A stretch of 64,000 nucleotides of DNA from Klebsiella sp. BIGb0138 (lineage in GTDB: Bacteria; Pseudomonadota; Gammaproteobacteria; Enterobacterales; Enterobacteriaceae), in contig NZ_SMCV01000003.1 in assembly GCF_004342285.1 (NCBI RefSeq), positions 495,546 through 559,545 on the forward strand, in the 5' to 3' direction. Shown here in pieces: positions 58,012 to 64,000 of the stretch; position 1 is the stretch's first letter, and the number at the start of each line of letters is the position of its first letter. A program made the translations under genes and the position numbers. Below the pieces are notes generated by a model. The model was not told the DNA's origin. It did not search any database and saw nothing but the letters and a program-made list of their open reading frames with translations.

Positions 58012-59028
58012 TCAGGTATACATATTGAACCGGGTGATGATGTTGATCCGCGAATAGGGTTTGAGCGAGTCGGCCTCAGGGATAAAACCATGGAAGGCCA
58101 GCAGGGAGCGGAATGCGGTTTGCGCATCCAGCTGCAGATTGTGTTCTATCAGCGCATCGATTTTCCCCGCCTGCATCAGAGCCCGGTTTTCCCGGTCAAA
58201 ATCATGGCCGATAAAGGTCTTTATGCGTCTGTTTCTCTCCGCGAAGGCGCGGATAATCCCCGCGTTGCCGCCGCCGACGGTATAGACCGCTTCGGTATGC
58301 GGATGAGCATCAAGGTACTGGCACAGACATGCGTACATCTGATGGTCAATTCCCAATCCGCCGGCGACGACATTGACGCTGTTGCGCGGGGCAAACTGTT
58401 CAATTCCGGAGATAAATCCGGCAATACGCTCCCGCTCACCGATGAAGTCGTTGCTGCCGGTGACGGCTGCAATTTGGGTACTGTCGGCGCCCAGCCATTT
58501 TGACATCAAAAATGCCGCGGCTTGGCCCGCATCAACATTATCCATACCGATGTAGCGCAGACGGGCGCTGGACGGAATATCGGTCACGATGGTGACAACC
58601 GGAACGCGGCGTTTGAGCAATGCATCGATGGTGGGGACCAGAGAGGGAGAGTTCATGGCCTTTAAAATCACGCCGTGGCTGCTGAGCGCGCTTTTTTTCA
58701 GCAGCGCGTTCATCTCTCGCTCGCTGATGTCTTCGTAACAGTGGAAGCGAAGTTGAATGCGAAAGGGGTTGAAGCTGGCTAACTGGCTGCTGAGCGCCTC
58801 CCTGACCAGCTCGCTGAAGCGTTCCGGGGTATGCATGATGACATCGAAATAGAGCGTTCTCCCCTGGGCGAGCCCGGACTTTTGCAGCAGTTCCAGATCG
58901 GCCAGCGCCTGCTGAATACGATGCAGCGTTTGCGGGTGTACCTGCCCCCGATTATGTAGCGCCCGATCGATCGTGGCGAGACTCAGTCCTGACTGAGCGG
59001 CTATCTGCTTTTGGGTAAATTTTGGCAT
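58012..59028 (-). CDS. LacI-family transcriptional regulator
   Basis: 338 residues. The N-terminal LacI helix-turn-helix (about 4-45, KQIAAQSGLSLATIDRALHNRG) is followed by a periplasmic-binding-protein-like effector domain (GMDNVDAGQAAAFL, VTGSNDFIGERERI). The effector is probably a sugar or cyclitol. It is divergent from the dioxygenase gene and convergent with the Gfo/Idh gene. A candidate operator lies at 59102-59124. Confidence 0.9.
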   Translation of the reverse strand: MPKFTQKQIAAQSGLSLATIDRALHNRGQVHPQTLHRIQQALADLELLQKSGLAQGRTLYFDVIMHTPERFSELVREALSSQLASFNPFRIQLRFHCYEDISEREMNALLKKSALSSHGVILKAMNSPSLVPTIDALLKRRVPVVTIVTDIPSSARLRYIGMDNVDAGQAAAFLMSKWLGADSTQIAAVTGSNDFIGERERIAGFISGIEQFAPRNSVNVVAGGLGIDHQMYACLCQYLDAHPHTEAVYTVGGGNAGIIRAFAERNRRIKTFIGHDFDRENRALMQAGKIDALIEHNLQLDAQTAFRSLLAFHGFIPEADSLKPYSRINIITRFNMYT

Positions 59029-59101
59029 CGATCACATGAGGTTTTTATGAGGTGTTTTTGAGGTTCTTGATGTGGAGTCTAGCTGCTAAGTTATTTCTTA
59101 A

Positions 59102-59124
59102 CAACGTTCGTTTTCGAGACGTTG
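59102..59124. promoter_or_regulatory. Candidate LacI-family operator
   Basis: An imperfect inverted repeat, CAACGTTCG facing CGAGACGTTG across TTTT, in the gap between the LacI-type gene and the dioxygenase. A TTCAACGT octamer from this site recurs at 54658-54665 before the binding-protein gene. Confidence 0.4.
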
Positions 59125-59172
59125 AACAAAAAAATAATATCCCTCTGTCCCCATTATCCCGTGGAGCTGCTC

Positions 59173-60318
59173 ATGACATCGCAATATTTTATCCGACCCG
59201 ATCGGGCCTCAGTTGAGGATTTCAACACCTTCTGCCAGCAGCAGGTTAACAGGCAAGACTATCCGCTGGTCAGCGAAGTCGCAGAAGAAATCCTGATTTA
59301 CGACCATGATGTATTAGCGCAGGCCGCGGCGGCCAATAAGCATGCGGTATTAAGTGAGCTGCATCAGGGGCTGTCTTACGGTCCCGGCGTGCTGGTGGTG
59401 CGCGGGCTTTATCAGGATATGGATGTCATCGACCGCGCCTCTGAGGTGTTCGAGACCATCATGGCCGATGAGTCTCGCACCCGGGTTCAGGCCGATCATT
59501 TTTCACGCGCCGGTAATAATGGCCGGATCTGGAATGCGTTACAAAAGCTGGCGGAGCGTAGCCCGCGGACCTTCTGTGACTACTATGCCAACGAAATGCT
59601 GGGGTTAATTTGTCAGGCGTGGCTGGGGCCCGCGTGGAGCATGACCTCCCAGGTTAATCAGGTTCGTCCTGGCGGAGAGGCGCAGCAGCCCCATCGCGAT
59701 TATCATCTCGGCTTTCAGCAGAGCGAGTTTGTTGCAGAGTTTCCCATTTCGGTGCAGATCCTGTCGCAGTATTTGACCCTACAAGGGGCGGTTGCGCACA
59801 GCGATATGCCGCTGGCGTCGGGGCCGACGCGCCTGCTGCCGTTTTCGCATCAGTATGAGCTCGGCTATATGGCCTACCGTCAGCCGGCGTTCGTCGACTA
59901 CTTTAACCAGCATTACGTGCAGCTGCCGTTGCAAAAAGGCGACGGGCTGTTTTTTAACCCGGCGCTGTTTCATGCCGCCGGGAACAACACGACCGCTGAC
60001 TGGATTCGTACCGCTAATCTTTTGCAGGTCTCCTCGGCGTTCGGCGTGCCGATGGAAGATGTGAACCATGAACGGGTGCTGAAAAAAATCTATCCGCAGC
60101 TTCAGCACGGACAATATCGCGCGGGAGATTTTCAGGCGCTGATTGCCGTGGCTGCCCGGGGTTACTCATTCCCGACGAATCTTGATACCGATCCGCCGTT
60201 AGGGGGAATGGTGCCGAAAACTCAGCAGACATTGGTGCTCGAAGCGCTTGACAATAACTGGGATGAGGAACAGTTTGCCCACGCCCTGGATGAGCATACC
60301 GCACGAAGAAAAGGGTAG
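59173..60318 (+). CDS. PhyH-family Fe(II)/2-oxoglutarate dioxygenase
   Basis: 381-residue protein with the double-stranded beta-helix oxygenase signature: the iron ligands His174 and Asp176 (QQPHRDYHLGF), distal His267 (NPALFHAAGNN), and Arg279 (DWIRTANLL), placed to bind 2-oxoglutarate. It most resembles phytanoyl-CoA-dioxygenase-like proteins, which hydroxylate or O-/N-dealkylate small molecules. GGAG precedes the ATG at 59173; the frame continues upstream only to a TTG. Its single-gene unit next to the LacI regulator and the cyclitol genes suggests an oxidative entry step, for example demethylation; the substrate is unknown. Confidence 0.8.
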   Translation: MTSQYFIRPDRASVEDFNTFCQQQVNRQDYPLVSEVAEEILIYDHDVLAQAAAANKHAVLSELHQGLSYGPGVLVVRGLYQDMDVIDRASEVFETIMADESRTRVQADHFSRAGNNGRIWNALQKLAERSPRTFCDYYANEMLGLICQAWLGPAWSMTSQVNQVRPGGEAQQPHRDYHLGFQQSEFVAEFPISVQILSQYLTLQGAVAHSDMPLASGPTRLLPFSHQYELGYMAYRQPAFVDYFNQHYVQLPLQKGDGLFFNPALFHAAGNNTTADWIRTANLLQVSSAFGVPMEDVNHERVLKKIYPQLQHGQYRAGDFQALIAVAARGYSFPTNLDTDPPLGGMVPKTQQTLVLEALDNNWDEEQFAHALDEHTARRKG

Positions 60319-60330
60319 GCCTCCGGGCAT

Positions 60331-60362
60331 AAAAAAAGCCAACCTGCCGGTTGGCTTTTTGC
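60331..60362. terminator. Bidirectional terminator at the right edge of the cluster
   Basis: AAAGCCAACC (60335-60344) pairs with GGTTGGCTTT (60349-60358), flanked by A and T runs. It separates the dioxygenase gene from convergent fur. Confidence 0.93.
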
Positions 60363-60380
60363 TGTTTGCACTACGGGAAA

Positions 60381-60833
60381 TTATTTTTCCACCGCGTCGT
60401 GCGCGTGTTCATCTTCGCGGCAGTCGCCTTCTGCACAGTGGCCGTACAGGTACAGACTGTGGTTGGTCAGACGGATGCCGTGGCGGTGGGCAATTTCACG
60501 CTGACGCGCTTCGATAGACTCATCGCTGAATTCGATCACTTTGCCACAATCGAGGCAGATAAGGTGATCGTGATGATGCTGTTGGGTCAGTTCGAAGACA
60601 GATTTGCCGCCTTCGAAGTTGTGGCGGGTAACAATGCCGGCATCATCAAACTGGTTCAGTACGCGATAAACAGTAGCGAGACCAATTTCTTCACCCATGT
60701 CGATCAGGCGCTTGTATAAATCTTCCGCACTGACGTGATGGTTATCCGGTTCCTGCAGGACTTCCAGGATTTTTAATCGTGGAAGTGTGACTTTCAGGCC
60801 AGCCTTCTTTAATGCGGTATTGTTGTCAGTCAT
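60381..60833 (-). CDS. fur: Ferric uptake regulator Fur
   Basis: 150-residue iron-sensing repressor. It has an N-terminal winged helix (about 1-82), the metal-binding stretch HHHDHLICLDCGKV with the Cys93/Cys96-type zinc pair, and a His/Asp-rich C terminus (EDEHAHD) with a second Cys pair (CAEGDC). It is preceded by a candidate uof leader ORF. In E. coli fur directly follows chiQ. Confidence 0.97.
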   Translation of the reverse strand: MTDNNTALKKAGLKVTLPRLKILEVLQEPDNHHVSAEDLYKRLIDMGEEIGLATVYRVLNQFDDAGIVTRHNFEGGKSVFELTQQHHHDHLICLDCGKVIEFSDESIEARQREIAHRHGIRLTNHSLYLYGHCAEGDCREDEHAHDAVEK

Positions 60834-60869
60834 GCGGAATCTGTCCTGTTGCTAAACGATCTACTTCCA

Positions 60870-60947
60870 TCAGCGGAAGTAATACAGAGAATCACCCGAT
60901 GCAATGCGTCTCATTATAGAACTGCCATCGTTAAATGAAAACTGCAA
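60870..60947 (-). CDS. uof: Candidate leader peptide Uof upstream of fur
   Basis: A 25-codon frame starting TTG at 60947, with AAGG eight bases upstream, and ending TGA at 60870-60872, 36 bases before the fur ATG. The C-terminal part reads MRRIASGDSLYYFR; the internal ATG at 60914 is an alternative start. In E. coli a 28-codon uof is translationally coupled to fur and is the target of the sRNA RyhB. Identity rests on position and size. Confidence 0.5.
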   Translation of the reverse strand: MQFSFNDGSSIMRRIASGDSLYYFR

Positions 60948-61125
60948 GTATTGGGCCTTGTATGCTGTCAAAAACGAGGTATCAGCTACAAACTGTGTCA
61001 CCTGACCTCGTTAAATCAGAGGACATTGTACAGATATGTGATTAAAAGTTAAAAACTTGTAGCTATTAGTTTGATTGTTTCTATCTATTAATGCGGCGAA
61101 ACTTAACGGTAACGCCGCTTAATTA
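60948..61125. other. fldA-fur intergenic region
   Basis: AT-rich non-coding DNA that should hold the fur promoter; TTGACA (about 60966-60971 on the minus strand) is visible but a matching -10 is unclear. A GCGGCG/CGCCGC hairpin lies just after fldA without a T run. Confidence 0.4.
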
Positions 61126-61656
61126 TCAGGCGTTTTTGATTTCTTCGAGGTGCAGCTCGTCAGAAATCTGTTTAACCCATTGGCTGACGCGTTCGTTGGT
61201 CAGCTCCGGCTGGCGGTCTTCATCGATAGCCAGACCGACGAAGTGATCGTCATCCGCCAGGCCCTTAGAGGCTTCGAAGTGGTAGCCAGCAGTCGGCCAG
61301 TGGCCAACGATGGTCGCGCCGCGCGGTTCGATGATATCGCGAATGGTACCCAGCGCATCACAGAAGTATTCGGCATAATCTTCCTGATCGCCACAGCCAA
61401 ACAGCGCCGCCAGCTTACCGTTGAAATCGACCTCTTCCAGCGTCGGGAAGAAATCATCCCAGTCGCACTGGGCTTCACCGTAGTACCAGGTTGGGATACC
61501 GAGCAGCAGAATGTCGTAGGCTTGTAGATCTTCTTTGCTGCTCTTGGCAATGTCGTGAACATCAGCAACATCTTTACCAAGCTGTTTTTGAATCATTTTT
61601 GCAATATTTTCGGTGTTGCCAGTGTCGCTGCCAAAAAAGATGCCGATGATTGCCAT
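61126..61656 (-). CDS. fldA: Flavodoxin 1
   Basis: 176-residue FMN electron carrier for pyruvate formate-lyase activation, methionine synthase and isoprenoid enzymes. The phosphate loop is GSDTGNTENIA, and the FMN-stacking Trp and Tyr lie in PTWYYGE and GDQEDYAEYFC. The ATG at 61656 (MAIIGIFFGS) is the family start; the frame to 61755 is spurious. It lies upstream of fur on the same strand, so read-through into fur is possible as in E. coli. Confidence 0.98.
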   Translation of the reverse strand: MAIIGIFFGSDTGNTENIAKMIQKQLGKDVADVHDIAKSSKEDLQAYDILLLGIPTWYYGEAQCDWDDFFPTLEEVDFNGKLAALFGCGDQEDYAEYFCDALGTIRDIIEPRGATIVGHWPTAGYHFEASKGLADDDHFVGLAIDEDRQPELTNERVSQWVKQISDELHLEEIKNA

Positions 61657-61805
61657 GAGTAAAATAACCTCTTGAAACTTAATGATGTGGTAGTGGCGTA
61701 ATGCCCGCAGATAACGGCAATCATAGCAGAACAGGGGAGGGCGCGGAAACAGCAATCACGCCCGACTGCACACTCTGCTACATGAAAGCGTGTTTTTGAG
61801 GATTT

Positions 61806-62099
61806 TTAGACTTTATCCTGGCTGTGCAGGGTCGCCAGCTGGCGCATCAGCATCTCTTCGATCAAATCGCTGCGGTTCATATTGCGGGCTTCCGCCAGCT
61901 CATTGAGCGCATCAACGGCCTCGGCGTTAAGTTTTAACTCCACGCGCTTCAGGCCGCGAACCTTGTCGCGTTTGAGCTGATTGCGTTTGTTTATGCGCAG
62001 CTGTTCATCGCGCGAAAGCGGATTGGTCTTTGGTCTACCCGGGCGACGCTCGGTTGCGAACAAATCTAATGTCGTACGGTCCGTTTGTTCTTTTGCCAT
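61806..62099 (-). CDS. ybfE: Small ribbon-helix-helix-like protein YbfE
   Basis: 97 residues, as in E. coli, where it is listed as LexA-regulated. The basic N-terminal half is followed by a ribbon-helix-helix-like segment (VELKLNAEAVDALNELAEAR...RSDLIEEML). It probably binds DNA; its function is unknown. I see no convincing LexA box in the 130 bases upstream. Confidence 0.88.
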   Translation of the reverse strand: MAKEQTDRTTLDLFATERRPGRPKTNPLSRDEQLRINKRNQLKRDKVRGLKRVELKLNAEAVDALNELAEARNMNRSDLIEEMLMRQLATLHSQDKV

Positions 62100-62232
62100 G
62101 ATTCAGAGTGACTTCGGGGAAACAAGTTGCCGGGCTATAGCCGACACAGATAGCGCGCCATAATACATCAGGCGAACCGCTGCGCCAACGACCACGGGCA
62201 TTCTGCCGCGCGGTCGGGCAGTTTTTAGCCAG

Positions 62233-63006
62233 TTACGCCGCTAAAGAGCCGAGATAGCGGCGAATTGCGCGCAATACGGCTTCAGGTTTCTCCGCATGCA
62301 CCCAGTGACCGGCGCCGGCAATGACGTGCGCCCGCGCCTGCGGGAACTGCGCCAGCAGCGGGGCGCGATATTCATCGGTCACGTAGGGGGAGTTGCCTCC
62401 GGGAATGAACAGCGCCGGATGGGGCCAGGCGGGCACGGTTTGCCAGCCCACGATGTGCGGGTATTGATCCCACAATACCGGGACGTTGAAGCGCCACTGG
62501 CCATCCACGAAGGATTTCAGCAGAAACTGAATCACGCCTTCTTCCTGCAGATGCTCTCTCATCACCGCCGCCGCCTGCTGGCGAGAGCTGGCCCCGGCGG
62601 CGGTTACGGCATTAATGGCGGTAAAAATTTCATCATGGCGGCGTATATGATAGTCCACCGGGGCAATATCAATCGCCACCAGGCCAGCGATGCGTTCCGG
62701 CGCCAGGGCGCTGAGGGCCATCACCGCTTTACCGCCCATCGAGTGACCAATAAAGGTCGCTTTTTCGATCTGGCGATCGTCAAGGGTATCGAGCAGATCC
62801 TGGGCCATCGCCGGGTAGGTCATCTCCGGCGAACGGGGGGAAAGACCGTGGTTGCGCATATCGACCTGCAAAATATCGTAGTCGGCGACCAGGTCGCGAG
62901 CGAGGATGCCCAGGTTGTCGAGGCTGCCAAACAGGCCGTGGACCAGGACGACAGGGGAATTATTGTGCGGGTTTTGTGCAGATTGCGCTCGGCTATTTAA
63001 TTTCAT
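62233..63006 (-). CDS. ybfF: Alpha/beta-hydrolase esterase YbfF
   Basis: 257 residues. The nucleophile elbow is FIGHSMGGKAV, the oxyanion region VHGLFGSLDN and the catalytic His AGAGHWVHAEKP. E. coli YbfF hydrolyses acyl-CoA and short-chain esters. It is divergent from seqA with a gap of about 180 bases. Confidence 0.94.
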   Translation of the reverse strand: MKLNSRAQSAQNPHNNSPVVLVHGLFGSLDNLGILARDLVADYDILQVDMRNHGLSPRSPEMTYPAMAQDLLDTLDDRQIEKATFIGHSMGGKAVMALSALAPERIAGLVAIDIAPVDYHIRRHDEIFTAINAVTAAGASSRQQAAAVMREHLQEEGVIQFLLKSFVDGQWRFNVPVLWDQYPHIVGWQTVPAWPHPALFIPGGNSPYVTDEYRAPLLAQFPQARAHVIAGAGHWVHAEKPEAVLRAIRRYLGSLAA

Positions 63007-63189
63007 GGCAAAGTTCTTTTTTTCGCTCCGTCGGGTTAGGGTATTATGTTGGACATTCTGCCATTCGGCTGCAAGACCCAGAGCTATCTGAGTTTTACCG
63101 CCATCCTGGTTTGACGCTATCCGCGGTCAGGATTTGTCCTTATAATCCTGACAACTTGTATTCAGAATAAGATATCGTACTGGATTAAG

Positions 63190-63738
63190 ATGAAAACAAT
63201 TGAAGTTGATGATGATCTCTATCGCTATATTGCCAGCCACACCCAGCATATCGGCGAGAGTGCATCCGACATTTTACGGCGCATGCTGAAATTTTCCGCC
63301 GTTTCCCAGCCTGCCGCACCGGTGGCGAAATCCGCCCTGGCCCCGGCAGCGACGCCTGCCGTAGAGGTGAAGCCCGCGAATCCGGCAAAAGATAAAGTCC
63401 GCGCGATGCGCGAGCTGCTGTTATCTGATGAATACGCCGAACAAAAACGCGCGGTAAACCGCTTTATGCTGGTATTGACTACGCTCTACTCCTTAGATGG
63501 CAAAGCCTTTGCTGAGGCCACCGAGTCTCTGCACGGGCGTACCCGTGTCTACTTTGCTGAAGATTCGCGAGTCCTGCTGAAAAGCGGCAATCAGACCAAG
63601 CCTAAACAGGTTCCTGGTACGCCGTGGTGGGTCATCACCAATACCAATACCGGCCGTAAATGCAGCATGATTGAGCACATCATGCAGTCGATGCAGTTCC
63701 CTGCGGAATTAATTGAGAAGGTCTGCGGCACGATTTAG
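63190..63738 (+). CDS. seqA: Replication-initiation negative modulator SeqA
   Basis: 182 residues. The N-terminal multimerisation domain (about 1-33) is joined by an Ala/Pro-rich linker (about 40-65) to the C-terminal domain (about 66-182), which binds hemimethylated GATC (GRTRVYFA and [14 protein letters not shown]). SeqA sequesters oriC and organises new DNA behind forks. It is followed after 32 bases by pgm, with which it forms an operon in E. coli. Confidence 0.97.
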   Translation: MKTIEVDDDLYRYIASHTQHIGESASDILRRMLKFSAVSQPAAPVAKSALAPAATPAVEVKPANPAKDKVRAMRELLLSDEYAEQKRAVNRFMLVLTTLYSLDGKAFAEATESLHGRTRVYFAEDSRVLLKSGNQTKPKQVPGTPWWVITNTNTGRKCSMIEHIMQSMQFPAELIEKVCGTI

Positions 63739-63770
63739 TTTTATTCACCTTGCATCAGAAGGATCAGGCA

Positions 63771-64000
63771 ATGGCAATCGATAAGCGTGCGGGTCAGCCT
63801 GCACAACAGAGTGATTTGATTAACGTCGCTCAGCTGACCGCGCAGTACTATGTACTGAAGCCGGAAGCGGGCAACGCCGAACATGCGGTGAAGTTTGGCA
63901 CCTCTGGCCATCGCGGCAGCGCCGGGCGTCACAACTTCAATGAGCCGCATATTCTGGCGATTGCGCAGGCGATTGCGGAAGACCGTGCGAAGAACGGGAT
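63771..64000 (+). CDS. pgm: Phosphoglucomutase, 5' part (runs off the window)
   Basis: The first 76 codons of alpha-D-phosphohexomutase Pgm, which interconverts glucose-1- and glucose-6-phosphate. The N terminus [20 protein letters not shown] and the substrate-binding FGTSGHRGS are visible. The active-site phosphoserine lies beyond the window. AGAAGGATCAGGCA precedes the ATG. Confidence 0.95.
   Translation, partial: MAIDKRAGQPAQQSDLINVAQLTAQYYVLKPEAGNAEHAVKFGTSGHRGSAGRHNFNEPHILAIAQAIAEDRAKNG

Noticed and set aside
62100..62232. LexA box for ybfE
   Set aside because: No CTGT-N8-ACAG-like palindrome could be found before the gene, despite reports of LexA control in E. coli.

Overview
The window is a chromosomal stretch of an enterobacterium close to Klebsiella or Raoultella. 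The gene order uspG-rnk-rna-dcuC-pagP-cspE-crcB-ybeM-tatE-lipA-lipB-ybeD-dacA-rlpA-mrdBA-rlmH-rsfS-cobC-nadD-holA-lptE-leuS-ybeL-gltLKJI-lnt-ybeX-ybeY-ybeZ-miaB-ubiF-tRNAs-asnB-umpH-nagCAB-nagE-glnS-chiPQ-...-fur-fldA-ybfE-ybfF-seqA-pgm is the E. coli 14-15 min region with very high protein similarity. The base composition is GC-richer than E. coli, and several proteins (for example the NagE IIA domain) recall Klebsiella. Species assignment is an inference. No insertion sequence, integrase, prophage, CRISPR array or rRNA was seen.

Layout. Positions 1-8.9 kb hold stress and anaerobic functions (uspG, rnk, RNase I, dcuC), PagP, the cold-shock protein CspE, the fluoride channel, a nitrilase-type repair amidase, tatE and the lipoate genes. 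From 8.9 to 18.5 kb lies the cell-elongation block (PBP5, RlpA, RodA, PBP2, RlmH, RsfS), followed by cobC, nadD, holA and lptE. From 18.5 to 31 kb come leuS, the glutamate/aspartate ABC transporter with an SroC-type sRNA between gltI and gltJ, then lnt-ybeX-ybeY-ybeZ-miaB. From 31.3 to 35.3 kb are ubiF, a seven-gene Gln/Met/Leu tRNA operon with a textbook stable-RNA promoter, and asnB. From 35.6 to 45.9 kb are the amino-sugar genes (umpH-nagC-nagA-nagB diverging from nagE, with NagC and CRP sites between them), glnS and the chitoporin genes chiPQ with a ChiX pairing site.

Accessory region. Between chiQ (ends 46089) and fur (60381), which are neighbours in E. coli K-12 as I recall its map, sits a 14.2 kb catabolic cluster (46165-60318). 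It encodes an SDR dehydrogenase, an IolD-type ThDP ring hydrolase, an RpiR-family regulator, an aldehyde dehydrogenase, an HpcH/HpaI aldolase, a D-2-hydroxyacid dehydrogenase, an IolG-type inositol dehydrogenase, an orphan periplasmic sugar-binding protein, a TIM-barrel isomerase/epimerase, a second Gfo/Idh/MocA dehydrogenase, a LacI-family regulator and a PhyH-family Fe(II)/2-oxoglutarate dioxygenase. The content points to degradation of a cyclitol or a modified (for example O-methylated) inositol. The cluster lacks the IolB isomerase, the IolC kinase and transporter permeases, and it carries an aldolase of a non-phosphorylative type. ATTGC/GCAAT repeats appear in the rpiR-aldehyde dehydrogenase intergenic region and before the iolD-like gene, and are good candidates for the RpiR operator. 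This cluster is the most interesting part of the window.

The right end (60.4-64 kb) returns to the core order: fur with a candidate uof leader ORF, fldA, ybfE, ybfF, seqA and the first 230 bases of pgm.
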